From Bilabrum cf. latius (taxonomy: Eukaryota > Bigyra: Bicosoecida > Bigyra > Bicosoecida), in contig OZ237752.1 of NCBI GenBank assembly GCA_965178125.1, forward strand, positions 434,001-498,000: a stretch of DNA of 64,000 nucleotides, written 5' to 3'. Positions 1 through 13,900 of the stretch are shown here, one piece after another. The position numbers and the translations under genes are program-made. The notes below the pieces were generated by a model. The model searched no databases, was not told where the DNA came from, and worked only from the letters and a program-made list of their open reading frames with translations. Within the stretch, counting starts at the first letter, position 1; the number at the start of each line of letters is the position of its first letter.

Positions 1-1623
1 GAGTCCGCTGGAGTCTAGTCTTGGCTCGGAGTCCCGTTCGCTGCAGATACTGCAGGCGCCAATAGGTTCCTGCCCCCCAAGCCGCGGCCAGCATGGAGCG
101 GCGTGATTGATGCTACCAAGTACGGGCCGGGGTGCCCGAGTATCCATCACAACCCGGACGTTCCGGCAGTTACCACAGAAGACTGCTTAAACGTCAATAT
201 TTATCGCCCAGCGAGTTCGAATGAGCAGCTTCCGGTAGGCCTTTTCATCTATGGCGGTTCATTTGCGGAGGGAAGCAACCAAGGCCCATTTGGGATCTAC
301 AACGGCTCTTACATGGCCGGTAAGCACGGGATTCTTGTCATCGAGGTCAACTAGTGAGTATCTTGGCGGTGCAGCTTTTGTTCTGTTTTTGTGTTTGGCA
401 ACAAATCATTGTATTTGACCCATCTGCGCTTTGTTCGCAGCCGCCTGGGCGCGCTTGGAAACGTCGTGATCGGTGAGGATGGCAGCGGCGCGGCGGGCAA
501 CATGGACCTTCTGGACCAGCGATTCTGCATGCAGTGGGTGCAGCAAAACATCCACCTGTTCGGCGGAGATCCGAACTAGGTCACCATCTGGGGCGAGAGC
601 GCAGGGGCGATGAGCGTGGGCATCCACCTCGTCTCGCCGGGCAGCCGCGGCCTATTCCGGGCCGCCATCCAGGAGAGCAACCCCGTCGGGATGATGTACA
701 GGAACACGAGCGGCGCCTCTCTGTACGGAGCCACCTTTTGCGACCTCGCGGGGTGCCAGCCGGGTGGTCCCACCGCCAAGTGCGACATGGAGTGCCTCAG
801 GGAGAAGCCGCTCGACACGATCCAGCAGGCGTGGAAGAAGGCTTCCGATGACGTGGGCGACTTTATCCTGAGCGACTGGGGACACCTGCTGGATGGAATC
901 CTGGAGGGGAAGCCCACGGTGGACGGAAAGATCGTCCCCGGCGAGCCAGTGACGCTGTTGAACGAGGGGAAAGCCGCCGACGTGCCGGTGCTCGTAGGAT
1001 CGAACGGGGCAGAGGGCGCCACATTCATCTACGCTGCGCTGGAGCAGCCGCTCGAGTGCATCTTGTACAGCCTGGCGCTAGACGTGATTCTGGGCTTCGA
1101 TGACTCCGGCATGGTGCAGAACAGGACGGACTACTCCCCCAGCATCGGGAACTTTTCCGACTGCAGGCCGCAGTTTGGGCGCGCCGTCACTGACTGGTGG
1201 TTCGGTTGCGGCCTGACGAACTTCGCGCGGGGTGCGACAGCCGCTGGCAGCCGCGCGTTCGTTTACGAGTACACCCACGTGTTCTCCGGGGCGCGCATTT
1301 TCCCCAAGTTCGGCCTTCCCGTGCAGTGCGAGACGCAGTGCTGCCACGCCCCCGAGCTGCCCTTTGTGTTCGGGAACGACGTCCCCTCGCTGAACGCGAC
1401 CTTCACTCCCAAGGAGCAGGTGCTCACGGAGCAGATGCAGGCGTACTGGGCGTCGTTCATCAAGCACATGGACCCGAACGTGGACCGCGTGTCCGGGTCT
1501 CCCCAGTGGCCCGTGTGGGACGAGCAGCACCAGTCGGTGCTTCGGCTGGACACCCCTGCCCCCACCGTGACGAACCATTCCGATCTGTGCCATTTCTGGG
1601 ATGGCGTGGGGTACGAGCACTGA
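1..1623 (+). CDS. Carboxylesterase, type B family (5' end outside window)
   Basis: Alpha/beta-hydrolase that cleaves carboxylic esters. Two exons are visible: 1-353 and 441-1623, with a GTGAGT...TTCGCAG intron (354-440) that splits a Tyr codon as TA|C. Exon 1 carries the N-terminal family signature (SWLGVPFA, then [24 protein letters not shown] and the oxyanion strand FIYGGSF). Exon 2 has [20 protein letters not shown], the nucleophile elbow GESAGA (Ser near 596) and the catalytic His motif [10 protein letters not shown] (near 1350). TGA stop at 1621-1623. Two in-frame TAG codons (16-18 and 577-579) are read as Gln; the second lies inside the family block [15 protein letters not shown], where relatives commonly have Gln, Arg or Lys. 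The substrate is unknown. The start and any signal peptide lie upstream. Confidence 0.9.
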
Positions 1624-1915
1624 ATATTGAGAGCTCGGACATTCCCCGCTCATGCTGCTTGCGTTTTGAGTGCGTTGACACACGAGTGGCGTCCTCGGGT
1701 GACGCGGCGGCAGCTCAGCGAGCTACGGGCACGGTTCCCGTCGCTGAAGCGGGCGTCGCCGCGTGGGTAGGGCTGCTGATTGCAAAACACAAGACTGATA
1801 TTAGTTAGCAAGCGATGCACGAAAGCGTCGCGCGACCGCAGGCTCGGTCCGCGGTTGCGACCGGCGGGCCGGCAATCGGTTTCGCTCAATCGAATAGGCA
1901 TTTTAGGAGCTCGAC

Positions 1916-4900
1916 ATGCAACCTGCGAGCGGTTCAGATACCATGAATTTACCCCCACTCAGAGCAATTCTTGGGGTTGGATCCTACGGCAAGTAGCGCG
2001 CATCAAAGGAGCTGTCTAAGTCCTCTCACACCTCTTTCACGGTATTTGCAGCATCTCTCCCCGGATTTTTCAGTGACACACCGGTGCATGTGAAGATTTC
2101 GAGCAGCCAAGTATCCGTAGTAGATCCTGTGAAGAGCTCGGTGAGCTGGGCTGTTTGCGTGGTTGGACAGCCCGGGGAATGGGTGGATGCCTAATTCTGC
2201 TACTCCAAGTTGCACTCTTTCACCGCAGGGGTATTTTGCCGCACCAGTTCTTGAAGTTGCTCTCAAACTGACAGACGGTTTGTCTAGGGACCGACCGCTT
2301 CTGGAGCTGGAAGGTAGCTCCGGTCGCGATCGGATCTCGGTTCGATTCGCTGCCAAGGACGATGCAGTTCATTTCTTGGCATCGGTTGCGAGGCATAAGT
2401 CTGCGCTCGTATCCGTGAATCGCGGCGACAGCGGGCAGTCTCCGGTCTTTCTGTGCCTGCGGCTCGCAGATGACGTGTTTGACGATCCATCCCTGGTCGC
2501 CGCAAGACAATCATCGCTCGTAGCATCCACCATCCGCGACATGCATGCGGACGCCATCCATTCTGAGAAGGATAGGAGCTCGTTCCAGGTTCTATAGCAT
2601 CTGATGCACTCGCAAACAGCGAGGGCGGAGCGACCGGTCCCTCCGCTGCGAATCCGGGGCGACGGCCGCTTCGCGGATGCATCGCACGGCCCTGCAGAAA
2701 GGGACCTGGAGGCAGCCCCGGACTGCCAGCCACCAGAATCAAACGCTGCTCCGCGCCCCGGCGGCGGGCAGCCGCATTCCCAGACAGGCGCCGGAGGCAC
2801 CGGCGCTGGCACAGCTGCGGGCCCGCCGGGCGACCGGCCGGGGACCCGTGCACTCCTGTCCTCTGGGGCGGCTGCAGGCCTTGCGTGGGTGCCGTACGCC
2901 ATTCGCGTGACTGCGACAGACCTTCTGGTCCTAGATTCCGTGAGAATGAGAAGCAAATGGGGTCGCGTTCTCGATCGTCCGATCTTGCCCTTTCTGTGTC
3001 CCGCAAACCCTGTGTCCCTGCTGCTTTTTCTACTTGCATGCGCCTGTAATCCGCCCTACCTCTATTTCTGCAACTCCGCTCGCTCGCAGGAAACCCTCGA
3101 GGTGCAGGACGCTATTCCCTACAGCCAGGTGCAGTCCGTGTCGTCGTTCGGGGACGCCAGCCCGCACTCGCTCGTGATTGCGCTGCAGTTCCCCAGGAGA
3201 CCCCTGCTGCTGCGATGCGCGGCAAAAGACACCCTCCTGGCACACATAGAGCGCGCGTCCTCCAAGCGGGTGCGCATTCCTCTGCTCCAGGGAACACACG
3301 AGGCGGTAAGGGCCTTATGGCAGCCGCTGCAGGGGGTACTGGGCAGGCGCAACCCTTCTGGAATGACCGGAGTCGGCGTGCCTTTGCCCTGGCCGATGGA
3401 TAGACAGCTCCGTGCGGGCGTGAGAGGGCCGGAAGAGGAGCGGAACGGCGTTGTGCCGGTGGTTGGACCGCGCTTCGAGACGCAGGTGAGCTAGACGGGG
3501 GCGGTCGCGGCGGGTACCCCTCCGGGCGGTGCGTCCACGCCCACGGTCGAGACAGAGGCAGTGATCGGTTCTCTCGACGTGCGAGCGTGGCGCGCGCACC
3601 CCATGCTGTACGATCTCACCGACCCGAAGGAATTCCCAGAAGTCGCGGGCCGAGTGGGTGGCAGCATCGTGCTGGAGATGCCGGTGTGGGCGGAAGACTC
3701 ACGAGGAAGTGCAGGTGCCACCTGGCGGCTGTGGCAGCAGCTAATGGTTGCGTCGCAGGAAGAACTGGCTCGCCTTGCGGGGGCAGAGCAGTGCTCCATG
3801 CCGCTGGTGCGGCGGGCTCGCCGGGCGTTGTTTCAGAGGTGCGTTGCCGTCTTGCCGCAAGGCAGAGCCCGCTGCTCGATCGGCGTCCATTTCGGGGCAC
3901 AGGCCGGCAGCAAGGGGCCATCGCCCACTGCAGCCACCGTGATATACGGGAGGAGCGGGCTGAATCCGCCTGCAACCGAGTACGGACACAAAGTGGAGGC
4001 AAAGGATGCAGCCGCTGTGGTCAAGCCATCCCATGTGGGTGCGGGTGCTGATGCTGGCGCAGATCCTTACTTTGCGTATTCGCCGGCCCACAGCGGCAAG
4101 GTTACCGGCCGGGCGCCCGAGGGCGGGCTATCAGAAGGAGGCATTGCTTCTTCGATCGCGTGCGGACCCGCATCATATCTCGGAGCTGAGGACGACGAGG
4201 ACGATGGGCAGCGGCATGTCGCCGCTGTTGACACCGCGGCCGGCTCTGCAAGAAGGGAACAAGGAGCAGCCGCTGCAGGAGCATTCAGCAACGGCTAGCA
4301 CAGGCTGCGGATTGGCGCGCACGAGGACCCCCGCATGCCGGTAGGATGGCGGCCCATGGTGCGCCGCACGCTTGCCTTCACGGACACCCACGTACTGGAG
4401 GTGGCCACAGTCGTCCTTGAGGCCGTTCGAGCAGGTGACCAAGCGACAAGATAGGCAGCACCGAATGGATCTCCAGGCAGGCCTTCCGCGCCCACCGCCT
4501 CACCCATGCGACGTTCGCAGAGTCACGAGTCCGATGGGGCGTGTGCCATTCGGCAGGTCATCACGTGGAGCGCCCCGCTTGCAGACGTGGATGCGGTCCG
4601 CTCCACCAGGGCCGCAGTGATGAGGCCGTCTCCATTGGCAGATGCGGCTGGCGAATCCCAGGGCATGGCGGATGGGACAGGCGCGGGGGAGACTCCAGCC
4701 GTGGGCATCCGTTCCCGGATCGAGTGCAGCCCGGCGCAGGACACGGGGCTGGCGATCCACCTGAGGGGTGGTGTCACAAGGCACTACGTGACGAGTGGTG
4801 CTGTGCCGCTGCCCCAGGCACCGGACGGCCGCACCACGTTTGTGGGCGCGGACGCTCTGCAACTGGCCGGCCTGCTGGAACGAAGCGCTCCTCGGGAGGC

Positions 4901-7900
4901 GAGTTCAAATGGAAGCGCCAACCGCGGCCCGTACAGCCGTGGCGACGCAGGAGGCTCGCCGGACACCAGCGAGGGTGACATAGGGGAGGGTGCCAGGGAC
5001 TCCGTCAGGGCCTCCCACAATCGCACGCTGCAAAACGCAGCGACGAGGCTTCGCGGCTTCATGGCATCGTGCGGCGTGCTGTCGCACGAGCTCGGAAAGT
5101 TCGGTGCCACTGGCCCCATTGCATCGTTCGCTGCCCGCACCCGGCTGCCGGTGCTACTCACCAAGACGGCTGCGACGTGCAGGCAGCTTATCGCATCGCA
5201 GTTGCTGTGCGCGAGCTCGCAACACAGGCCTGGGTCTCCCCCGCTGTCGATTAGAGCACCGCCACTCCTGACCTCGCCCGTGATCGGAGACCGCACGACA
5301 GCTTTGCAGGTTGCCACCAGGGCGGCCGGCTGGGAGGCGCTGCGATCAATCGGCCCCGACATGCCGCTCCCTGAGCTGCAGGCGCGCTTGTGGCGGTTCC
5401 TGTCATGCGTTCCAGCATGGGGTGTGACTGAGGTCCAGAATACCGCCGCAGTCGGCGCTGTTCTCAGCGTGGCCGCCACGTTAGCCGCCAGGTGGGCCGC
5501 TGGGGGTGCAGGAAGTGAATGGGCCAAGCGGCGGCCAAGCAAGCACGTGACGTATGTGGACGGATCCGAGCCTGGCATTCCCAACGCAGGCAAGGGCAAG
5601 AACGGTAAGCTTCTCATCACCATGCTGAATGGAGAGGCCGCCAGTCCAGCAGCGCTCGCAGCGGTGGGGATCGGGCAAGGGGGTTCCAGCGGCACTTTGC
5701 AGCCTGGAAGGGGCGCTGCCATGGAGGCACTGGAAGGCTCTGTGCTGGCCAGGCGACCTGGCACGCCTGCAGCTGGCACTAGTGGACGGGGCAGCAGTGT
5801 GGGTGTGGGTAATGCTTCAGGTGGCTAGGCGGGGGCTGCAGCTCGTGGAGGTGCCGGTGCTGCGGCATCGTCTTCATCGTTGTAGAGTGCTATCGCCCAG
5901 CAGGCTGTGGCACCGACCACAGGGTCTGTTGCGGACGGTTCCTCTTCGTCTGCATCGGACGTGGACAGGGACGCCAGCGGCCTGCCTCTGAGGCTGCGCT
6001 GCAGGATCGGGCTGGCGGTGAGCGGCGTGGTGGGCGAGCCAGAGCACGACGCCATCGCGGATTGCCTCGAGCTGTGCTCGCACGTCCTGACTCGACTGTG
6101 CTGGTGCAAGCAAGGCCTTGACCTGGCCAGGGCTGCGGTGACTGCGAAGCCCTCCCTTGTGCGAGCGCTGCTGCTGCCCTCGCTGCAGGCATCGTCAAGG
6201 AAGTGGTCCTCCAGGGTCGTGTCCGTGCTGGCAGCCACGGCCAACTCGCCCAAGTGGCTAGACCGGTTTACCTCCGAGTGTGCCATGGCATCAGCTGCTA
6301 CTACCGTGTACGAGACTCTAGCAAGGGCCGGCGATGCCGTCTCGAAGGTGATCGGCGGCAGCGCGCTGGCACGTACGAAGCAGTTTGCCGCTGATGTGGC
6401 TGCGTGCGACCTGCTGTCCTACCGCAGAATGATGGCGGCAATCGCAGCTGCCCGCCCGGCGGTCTCTGATGACGTCACTACTGGCGGCCCTGACTGGGTC
6501 GTATCTCCGCTGGCTTCCATTGGTCTGCTGCCGGAACACGCGTCGGGTGTGGCTGCCAGCCACCTCTTCGAGATCGCAGGTGCGACGGCGATGCAGGCAG
6601 TGACGCAAGAAATGTCCGGAGTCAGGCTTTCCTCCCTTCAGCGCGTTAAAGCAGGGGACATTGGCGCGTAGGGTACCACCGCTGGGGACGGAGCAGTCGA
6701 CGGGTATGGTGCTTGTGCACTGGGAGGAGCTGCAGACGGAACTCCAGAGTCACTCTGCGAGGCCGAGGCAGCCATCCTGTCGCAGTCCGCGGTGGCGATC
6801 TCCAAGGCCGCGGAGGATTCGTGCAAGACCCACCACGCCACGATGCGGGGTGCCTCTATGCTGGCTGGGATCGTTGATCTGCTGCAGGAGCAAGCCAGCT
6901 CGGCGCTGGTCGGCAGCAGCGACGCCATCGCTGCCGCAAGCATCCGATGCCTCTCTGCCGTCATGAACCTTGGCCAGCCCAGCAGGCGCGAGGAGCAGGC
7001 TTCCGAGCAGGGCTACAGCGCAGAGGCCCAGAGGCAGGAGCTCGGCCGCACAGTGGATGACGGCGGGGAGAGACCTGCGCTGCCGCACCCCGCGCTGGAT
7101 TCCCGCCTCTCTACAAAACAGGTAGAGGCGCAGCGACCCAAGCTGCACACGCTGGGCGAGTCCCTCTAGGAGGTCATGGAGGAAGATCCGAGGGCCAGAC
7201 CGGCCACGATTGCTGCCCACGATGAGGCGTCTGATACGGCGGGGGAAAGGCGAGGCCCGTCCGGGCTTGTAATAGGCACGTCTCGCCTCGACGGAAGCAA
7301 GGGACAGGGCGTTTCGTTGCTGAAAGACTCTCAGCGGTCCTTGTACAGCGAGCGGACGGGCCTAGATCGCAGTTGCATCCTGTCCACATCGCCAGGACTC
7401 GTTGCATTCGGCTCCGTGCACGAGCGGAGGGCCCGTACCGCGGTGTTCCAGACAGACCCGGAGATGCTCCGTGACATGGCCCTAGCATTCGCCATGTCCA
7501 CGTCCTCCAGGTACGCCTGTCCCTCCCACGCAGCCATCGTGTCGCTCTTTCGCAAGGTCTTGTTCTCCCTTCGGGAATCCACGGATGTGCTGCACTATGC
7601 AAGCCTGGCTGGGCTGACTAGCTCGTCCGCCGCTGCTGTGCATGCCGTGTCTGACGGAACCGAGACCGTCGAGATACTGAGCCTGCAGGCCCCACGGTCC
7701 TTGCGCCGGGTGGCGCGCTTCATGCGGGACCGTAATGAGCCTGCTGCCAGCAGAAAGCGCTCGTCATCATCGTTGAGGAGCGCGAGGAGACGCTTGGACA
7801 TCGGCAACTCATCAGGGGGCGGGCCTGCCGCAGGGCGGATGAATGCAGGGAGTCACCTGCCGGCGAGGGTAGAGCTGGCTCGTGTGGCTCCGCTCGGGTG

Positions 7901-10900
7901 GGTGGCTGCCACCCTGCCGCCCGCAGGGATCGGAGAGATGTCCAGCACCGACCCCGTAGCTGGGGGACTCGTCACCAGGGCCGCCGGAGATGCCGTGCTG
8001 TAGGCTGGTGATGGCAGCGAGTGGCAGTCGAATGGGTGGCTCTCCATCTCCCTCGTCATCGATGGCGCGCAGGACAGCATCGCGCAAAGCGAGCAGAAGC
8101 GGCGGGCCCAGGTCGACAGGCTGCCTGAGCTCGCCGACGGCAAGCCAGTGAGGGTTGTCAGCACGCTGCACTCGCTCGGACTGCAGATCGCTTAGGACGG
8201 GCGCGTTGCTCCAGGAGTGCTTGCGGAGTGCCAAGACGTCCTGACCGCTCTCCGGCACCGCCTCGAGATGCACGATAGGCCAGGTGGGGCCAGTTTGCTG
8301 GAGGATGTCAAGTACATCGAGCGGTCTCCTGCCGCCGTGAAGCGGAGAGCAGTGGTGCAGAGCGCCGCTGGTCGGGACGTCGCTCTGCCGGGAGTTACCG
8401 TGCCGGGCACGCTAGACGCGTGCTGGATCGTGGAGCACTCCACGCTCGGTCTGGGCTACGTGGCCGCATTGACGGAGCAGCGGCGGGCGCAGCTGCAGCG
8501 CAAGGCGAAGAGCACACACGCCGCCGGCATGAAACCTGAGCTTGAGGGCCTCGCCGAGTTGTCGGCGGGTGCGGGGCAGAGCGACTACCCCGCGGCGAGC
8601 ATCTGCCACCCCGAGGTGATCGCAAGGTGCCTCTTGTCCAGGGCTGCCGAAGACGTGCGCTGGCGGTCGGCCGCCGATGCCAAGAAGCTGGAGGGAATCG
8701 CAGCGTCCGGACTGACCGTGGCACTCTCTAAGCTGCTGGAGGACGTGAGCGGGCTGCGATCACTACTTCTACGGGCCATTACATCCCCGTCTCGATGCAA
8801 CGGCCTGCGCGTCTCGGCTTGCCGGCTGCTGCGTTCGGTGTCGGCCCAGATGCCGAGCGCGTACACGGATCTGTGGCAGGTTCTGCCGGAAGGGATGCTC
8901 CCGAACCCGTTCGTCATCACGCTTCACAGTGCCTCTGGACGCATCGTTGGGATGGAGGCAAGGGATGCCTCTCGATTGGCACCTGGCGAGCTAGCAAAAG
9001 TAGGTGGGTGGACCGGCGGCGCCGCCACGATCAGCCTGAATGCCGACTGCTGCGCGTGCTGTTCGGGAGCCGCGGTGGTGGCTCGTAAAATGGACGAGGA
9101 ATCTGCCATGCACACCGTGATTACGGCCGAGACTGCGAACCCCATTGTGGATTGGGCTTCCAGTCGGGCCAACCACACCGTGACTCATTTGGGAGTCACG
9201 CAGGACTCTGTGATCTACGGTGCTGTGCAGCTGCTGGAGTTGTGCGATGGGCTGGCGGGTCTAGCATCCGCCCGGGAAGCTGCTTCGGCTGGGCGGGCTC
9301 GGCTGGCGCTGCGTCGGCTGTCGGTCGCTGGGTCTGTCGATTCTGTCGCTGCTTCCGCAGCAGCCAACCTGACAAGTGACGGCGGCGTGTTTGCGGCCAA
9401 CGGAGGTGACGCTGACCTCTGGAACAGCCCAATAGACAGCGGCACCCTGTAGGGTCTTCTTGACTCGGTTGCGATTGACCGGCTGCTTCAGTCGAGCAAC
9501 GAGCAGAATGCGTATGGTCTCATGAGTGACCGGGCGGAGAGATGGTGGTGCGCTGTGTCGGCTGCCGTGCGCGGCTGTGTGGTGCACAGTTTCGTGCCGG
9601 GCCGTCGAGATTCAGAGATAGGGAGTTAGGGGGCGTATTCGCCGGGCGTGTCCAGACAGGGCAGCGCGATTCTCATGCAAATTGGAAGCACTCAAGCCGC
9701 GCCTCGTGGCGAAGCCGCCCTGCACCTGTGGCCGAGCCGCGCGCCCGGTGCCTCCGTGTCGTCAATGAAGGAGCGATTGCTCAGGGCATCCGCCGCGGCC
9801 GGAGCATCCTCGAGCGGATGCCTCTTAGCAGAGCCGTCCATCCAGTCGTTCGTGCTGGCCATTCAGCAGTTCGGCGCGTTCGCCTGGAGGGTGCCTCAGG
9901 ACCCTGTGGCCTACCCGAGTGCTGCGCTGGAGCTTCGCGTCGGCGCCCAGACAGCTGCGGTGTTTCTGAGAAGGATGTTTGACGGGCCGCCGCTGCCGGG
10001 TGCGTTCGCGCAAGAGGCCCAACAGGCACTGCAAGAGAAAGCAGAAAGGGGACCCACCGATATGGAGGACGAACAAGCCGTGGCGCACGCTTGCGTCGTG
10101 TCTGCCATGGCTCTCGAGCCGGTTGAAGCCACGCGGTTGCTGCCCATGCATCGACCAATCCTCCGGAAAGGCAGACACATCAACCCAGTCTCGCTCTTCC
10201 TGAACCTGTGGCTGCGCTTCCGCACAGAATTAAAGGACAGCGCCACAGTCAGACAGACTGCAGCGCAGCGGGAGCGGAGCCTGGCCATTCGATTGGCGTG
10301 TCTCCGCACGATGGAGCGCATTGCGTTTGCCATGAGGAAGCGAAAGGATGCCATGCGATAGCACTAGTTGAGCGTGCGGCTGCGCGACGTGTCTACAGCA
10401 GTCGTGACCCCACAGCTGCAGTTTGATGAGCTTGCAATGACGATTGCGATGGTGCTAGCATCCAATGGCGGGGCATGCTGCACTGGTAACCCTGAAGCGG
10501 ACGCACGGACCCTGCTTGCCGCGGTGGAGCACGGAGATGAGGGCTCGATGGGTGGCGGCAGCCATCACTCTAGCGACGGTCCAGGCGCTGTCCCTGGGGA
10601 CGACGACGAGCACAACGATCCAACCGCGACGCCGGGCCGCCATGCCGCGGCTGGGGACGAAGCAAAGGCCGGTGCCGGATCCAAGCAGGCATCCGGCGGT
10701 GCCAGGCGTTCTGGGCTCAAGGTGAGGATCGAGAACCCCGCAAGCAGCGAGCCTGTCAGTATGGGTGTTGCCAGCAGGAAAGGCAGCTCGGCACCCGTCA
10801 GTTCGGAGCACTGGTTCGAGTTGCAGAAGGTGGAAGGTCGCGCGCCCATCTCCTTGAACGAGCAGATGGAGCTGCTGTTTTAGTGGCAGGCTCTCATGAC

Positions 10901-13900
10901 AAACCCCCTTTCCGTGCGCCTGTTTGTGATGGGAGACGGTCTCAGGGCAACTGTTTCGATGTTGCAGCGAACACTGCAGGCGATCGACATGGATGTGACT
11001 CACATCGTTGGTGGAGAGCAGAGCAGAAAACGAGCCCGCCGTGCTTCGCACACGGGCGGCAAGCTCGCTAGCGTGTCGAAATGGCTGAGCGGTGACGCCC
11101 TCGAGGCCTTGAAAACGCTTGGAACGGGTGAGGACGGGGCCTTGAGCACGCTCGCTAGCTCTTCTAGAGGGAGAGGCCACAAAGGGTTTGGATTTGCTCC
11201 AGGATCCACCCGAAGTGGCGTGCAAGCGGGTGAGAGCGGGCGGTCAGGGGGCCTGCCATCGGGGCTGCTTCCCAAGCCAGCTCACCTGCAGTCCTGGCTA
11301 TTCCAGCCGCACGCGATCGATGCCTCCCTCGTTGCCAGACAGGCGCTCGACGTGCTTGGCAGGGCGGTGTCCTCGTCGTTGGCTGCAGGTGGTATGTATG
11401 AAGGGGACTCGCATGGGATGCAGGCACCCCACACGAAGCGACTGGTGCTTTCGGTGTCTCCCTCGCACGCCGCCATCCGCTATGTGACGAGTGCAGACGT
11501 GCTCGCCTTGCTGGCGAACTACCTGCTCGTGGACGACGCGGAGGTTGTGCGGAGAATCGTGGGGTTGCTCGAGCAGCTGCTGTCCGCAGCGACGTCGGCC
11601 CTGGACGCGACCGAGCTAGCCAAGTCGATCCACGCCAGCGGCATCGTGCCTGTGATGCTGCTCCGCGTGCTGGAGTGGTCCGCGCCCCCGCTCGACGAAC
11701 ACGGGCTGCCGGACGGCGAGCGGCGCACGGATCTCGCGGTGCAGGCAGTCGGCATGCTTCGATCCCTGGTGCGTGCTTGCGCTGACGGCATTGATACGGT
11801 GGCCGTCACGTTCGCAGGTATGGCAGGGAGTGGCCTTGGGAGTGATTCTACGGATGGAGGTAGCAAGCGTGAGGACGAGGACGAAGATGGCGCACATGGG
11901 GACGGTGGTGCGGCAGTTGCCGCCGAATTCGGATCGTACGCGGCGTACGCGTCTGGCACAGGCGCGGGAGCAGGCGGTTTCGCCGCTGGGTTTGGCGCGA
12001 ATACCGTGACATCCGGGCGGCGCCAGATGCCCACCACACCGGCAGCCCGCAGCTTGGCTCGCAGGCGCAGGGCAGATTACACCGGCGTGGATCGCAACAG
12101 AACCATCACGACCGAGGGCCAGCTGCAGGCCTTGGTGGAGGCACTGGAATCGCACGACGCCTCCCTCAGGCACAAAGACCCCAATAGCTAGAAGTACAGG
12201 CCCGTGCCAGACCACCTGCGGCACACGCTGGCAAGTGCCAGCCTTGGCCAGCTCCTGCTCGCCCACAGCGTATGCCAGATCAAGGCGTCTGGCGGTTGCG
12301 CTGATTTGGCGGAGGCAGTGGAGCTCCTGGCCAGCCGCCGGCACGCCCGCAAGTCGCTGCTCACTGCCCTACTGCCCATCCCCATCACCGGGCTATTCCA
12401 CGACGACGGCACGCTTGGGACGATGTCCGATACCGATCTGGTCGAGCTGCTATCGTCTAGAAGAGAGGTGTCTGGTCCTGAGCTGCAGTGGACGCCCAAC
12501 ATGCGGAGGCACGCGATGCGCCTACTGCGATCGGTGGTGAATCGATCGAAGCTGGGCAGGCAGCGGCCGAAGGGATCTAGGTGGCGCATCTACCGCCAGA
12601 CCAACGAAAAAGACGGCTTCATAGACGCAAAAACGAATGAGTGGTGGTACAAAGATGCGAGGCACGGGCCGGTGAGGTTTGTCCGGTGGCCAACTCTTCT
12701 GCGCGGTAGGCTGCCTGACGTCCTGCAGGTGCCGTACATTGCCCCTGAGCTTGGCGTGAGGGTAGACTACGGCCCCTTCCTGCGGTCTGCCAGCCGCATT
12801 GGGACCTACGACCTCAGACTCGTCGCAGCTCTCCGCAAGGACCCGAGCATTGCTTCAAAGGTGCAGCTCACTGACGATAGCTGCGACGAAGGCCCACACG
12901 GGGTCTGCAGGCCGGCTGCACCCCACGGAGTTTCCGCCGAAGGAGGATCAAGCCCGAATCGGTTGCGGCGCGGGCATCTGCGCGGCCACGGTTCGAGGCC
13001 AGCGCTGGGGGAGGATAACGCCGCGGACAGAATGAGGCCGAGGCCGCGGCCCCCGTGCCCAAGGATCTCTGCAGCTGCGGCGCAGTCGCTGCTCCGCGTG
13101 GACAATCCCGCAGCCCTCACAGCAGATCTGCTTCAGAGGCTTAGGTTCGAGCTGGCGTCATCCAGGGGTGGATTCCGTGACACATTTGCCCATCTTCACG
13201 TGGCGGAGGAGGAGGAGGGTGCGGCAAGATAGACCTTGGCTGCGTTGCGCAGGAAGCACACCTCGCCTAACCTTGCCGAGCACCTGACGCATCAGCGGGC
13301 AGCAGAGTCTGTGGCCAGGCAAGCCAGGGCTGACGGCATCGTGGGCAAAGTGGACCCATCGTCCTCGAGCTCGCTGTCTCTCGTGCCTCGCCGCGCCAAG
13401 CTGCTGGTGCTGGCCCTGCTGCAGCTGATACGGCGGTGCTGTGACACGGAGGCGATGGGGGAGAGGGCTCGTGCCGAGGCCGAAGATGCAGTGAGCCCAG
13501 TGATAGCGGCACGGGCATCGTCCAACGGTAGGTCGAATGGTTCAGGCGATGCCACGACCAGCGGGGAAGCTGGTGGACCGGCGAGCGGAGCAGGATCTGG
13601 TGGGATTGTGGCCCCGTCCAGACCAGTCGCGCCGAGTGTGATCCCGCATGAAAATCACCGCGACATGCCGCCCCTTCTTTCTGCAGACCCGACGTACAAC
13701 GACAACGACGGCGGCGGTATTTCTCACACGGACAGGCACACGGGCCTGGTCAGCGTTGATGCGTCTTCAGCAAGAGCCAGCCGGACCATGTACCAGCAGA
13801 ATGAAACGGTCCGTCAGCTGAGCGTGGATTCCGCCGATGCGCTTCTGCTGCTGGCAGACTATGCTATGGCTATTCACGACGGTGGGCTTGCTAATGCCAT

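Noticed and set aside
2940-3089. Hydrophobic stretch in the RME-8-like frame taken as a transmembrane segment
   Set aside because: It begins with GTGAGA, ends with a pyrimidine-rich CGCAG and, when removed, joins LLVLDS to ETLEVQ exactly as in the family's PH-like repeat; it is a frame-preserving intron.
12913-12963. J-domain fragment in the +1 frame (RLHPTEFPPKEDQARIG)
   Set aside because: It has HPT instead of HPD, would need a frameshift, and the preceding helix is not convincing. Kept only as a point to check.
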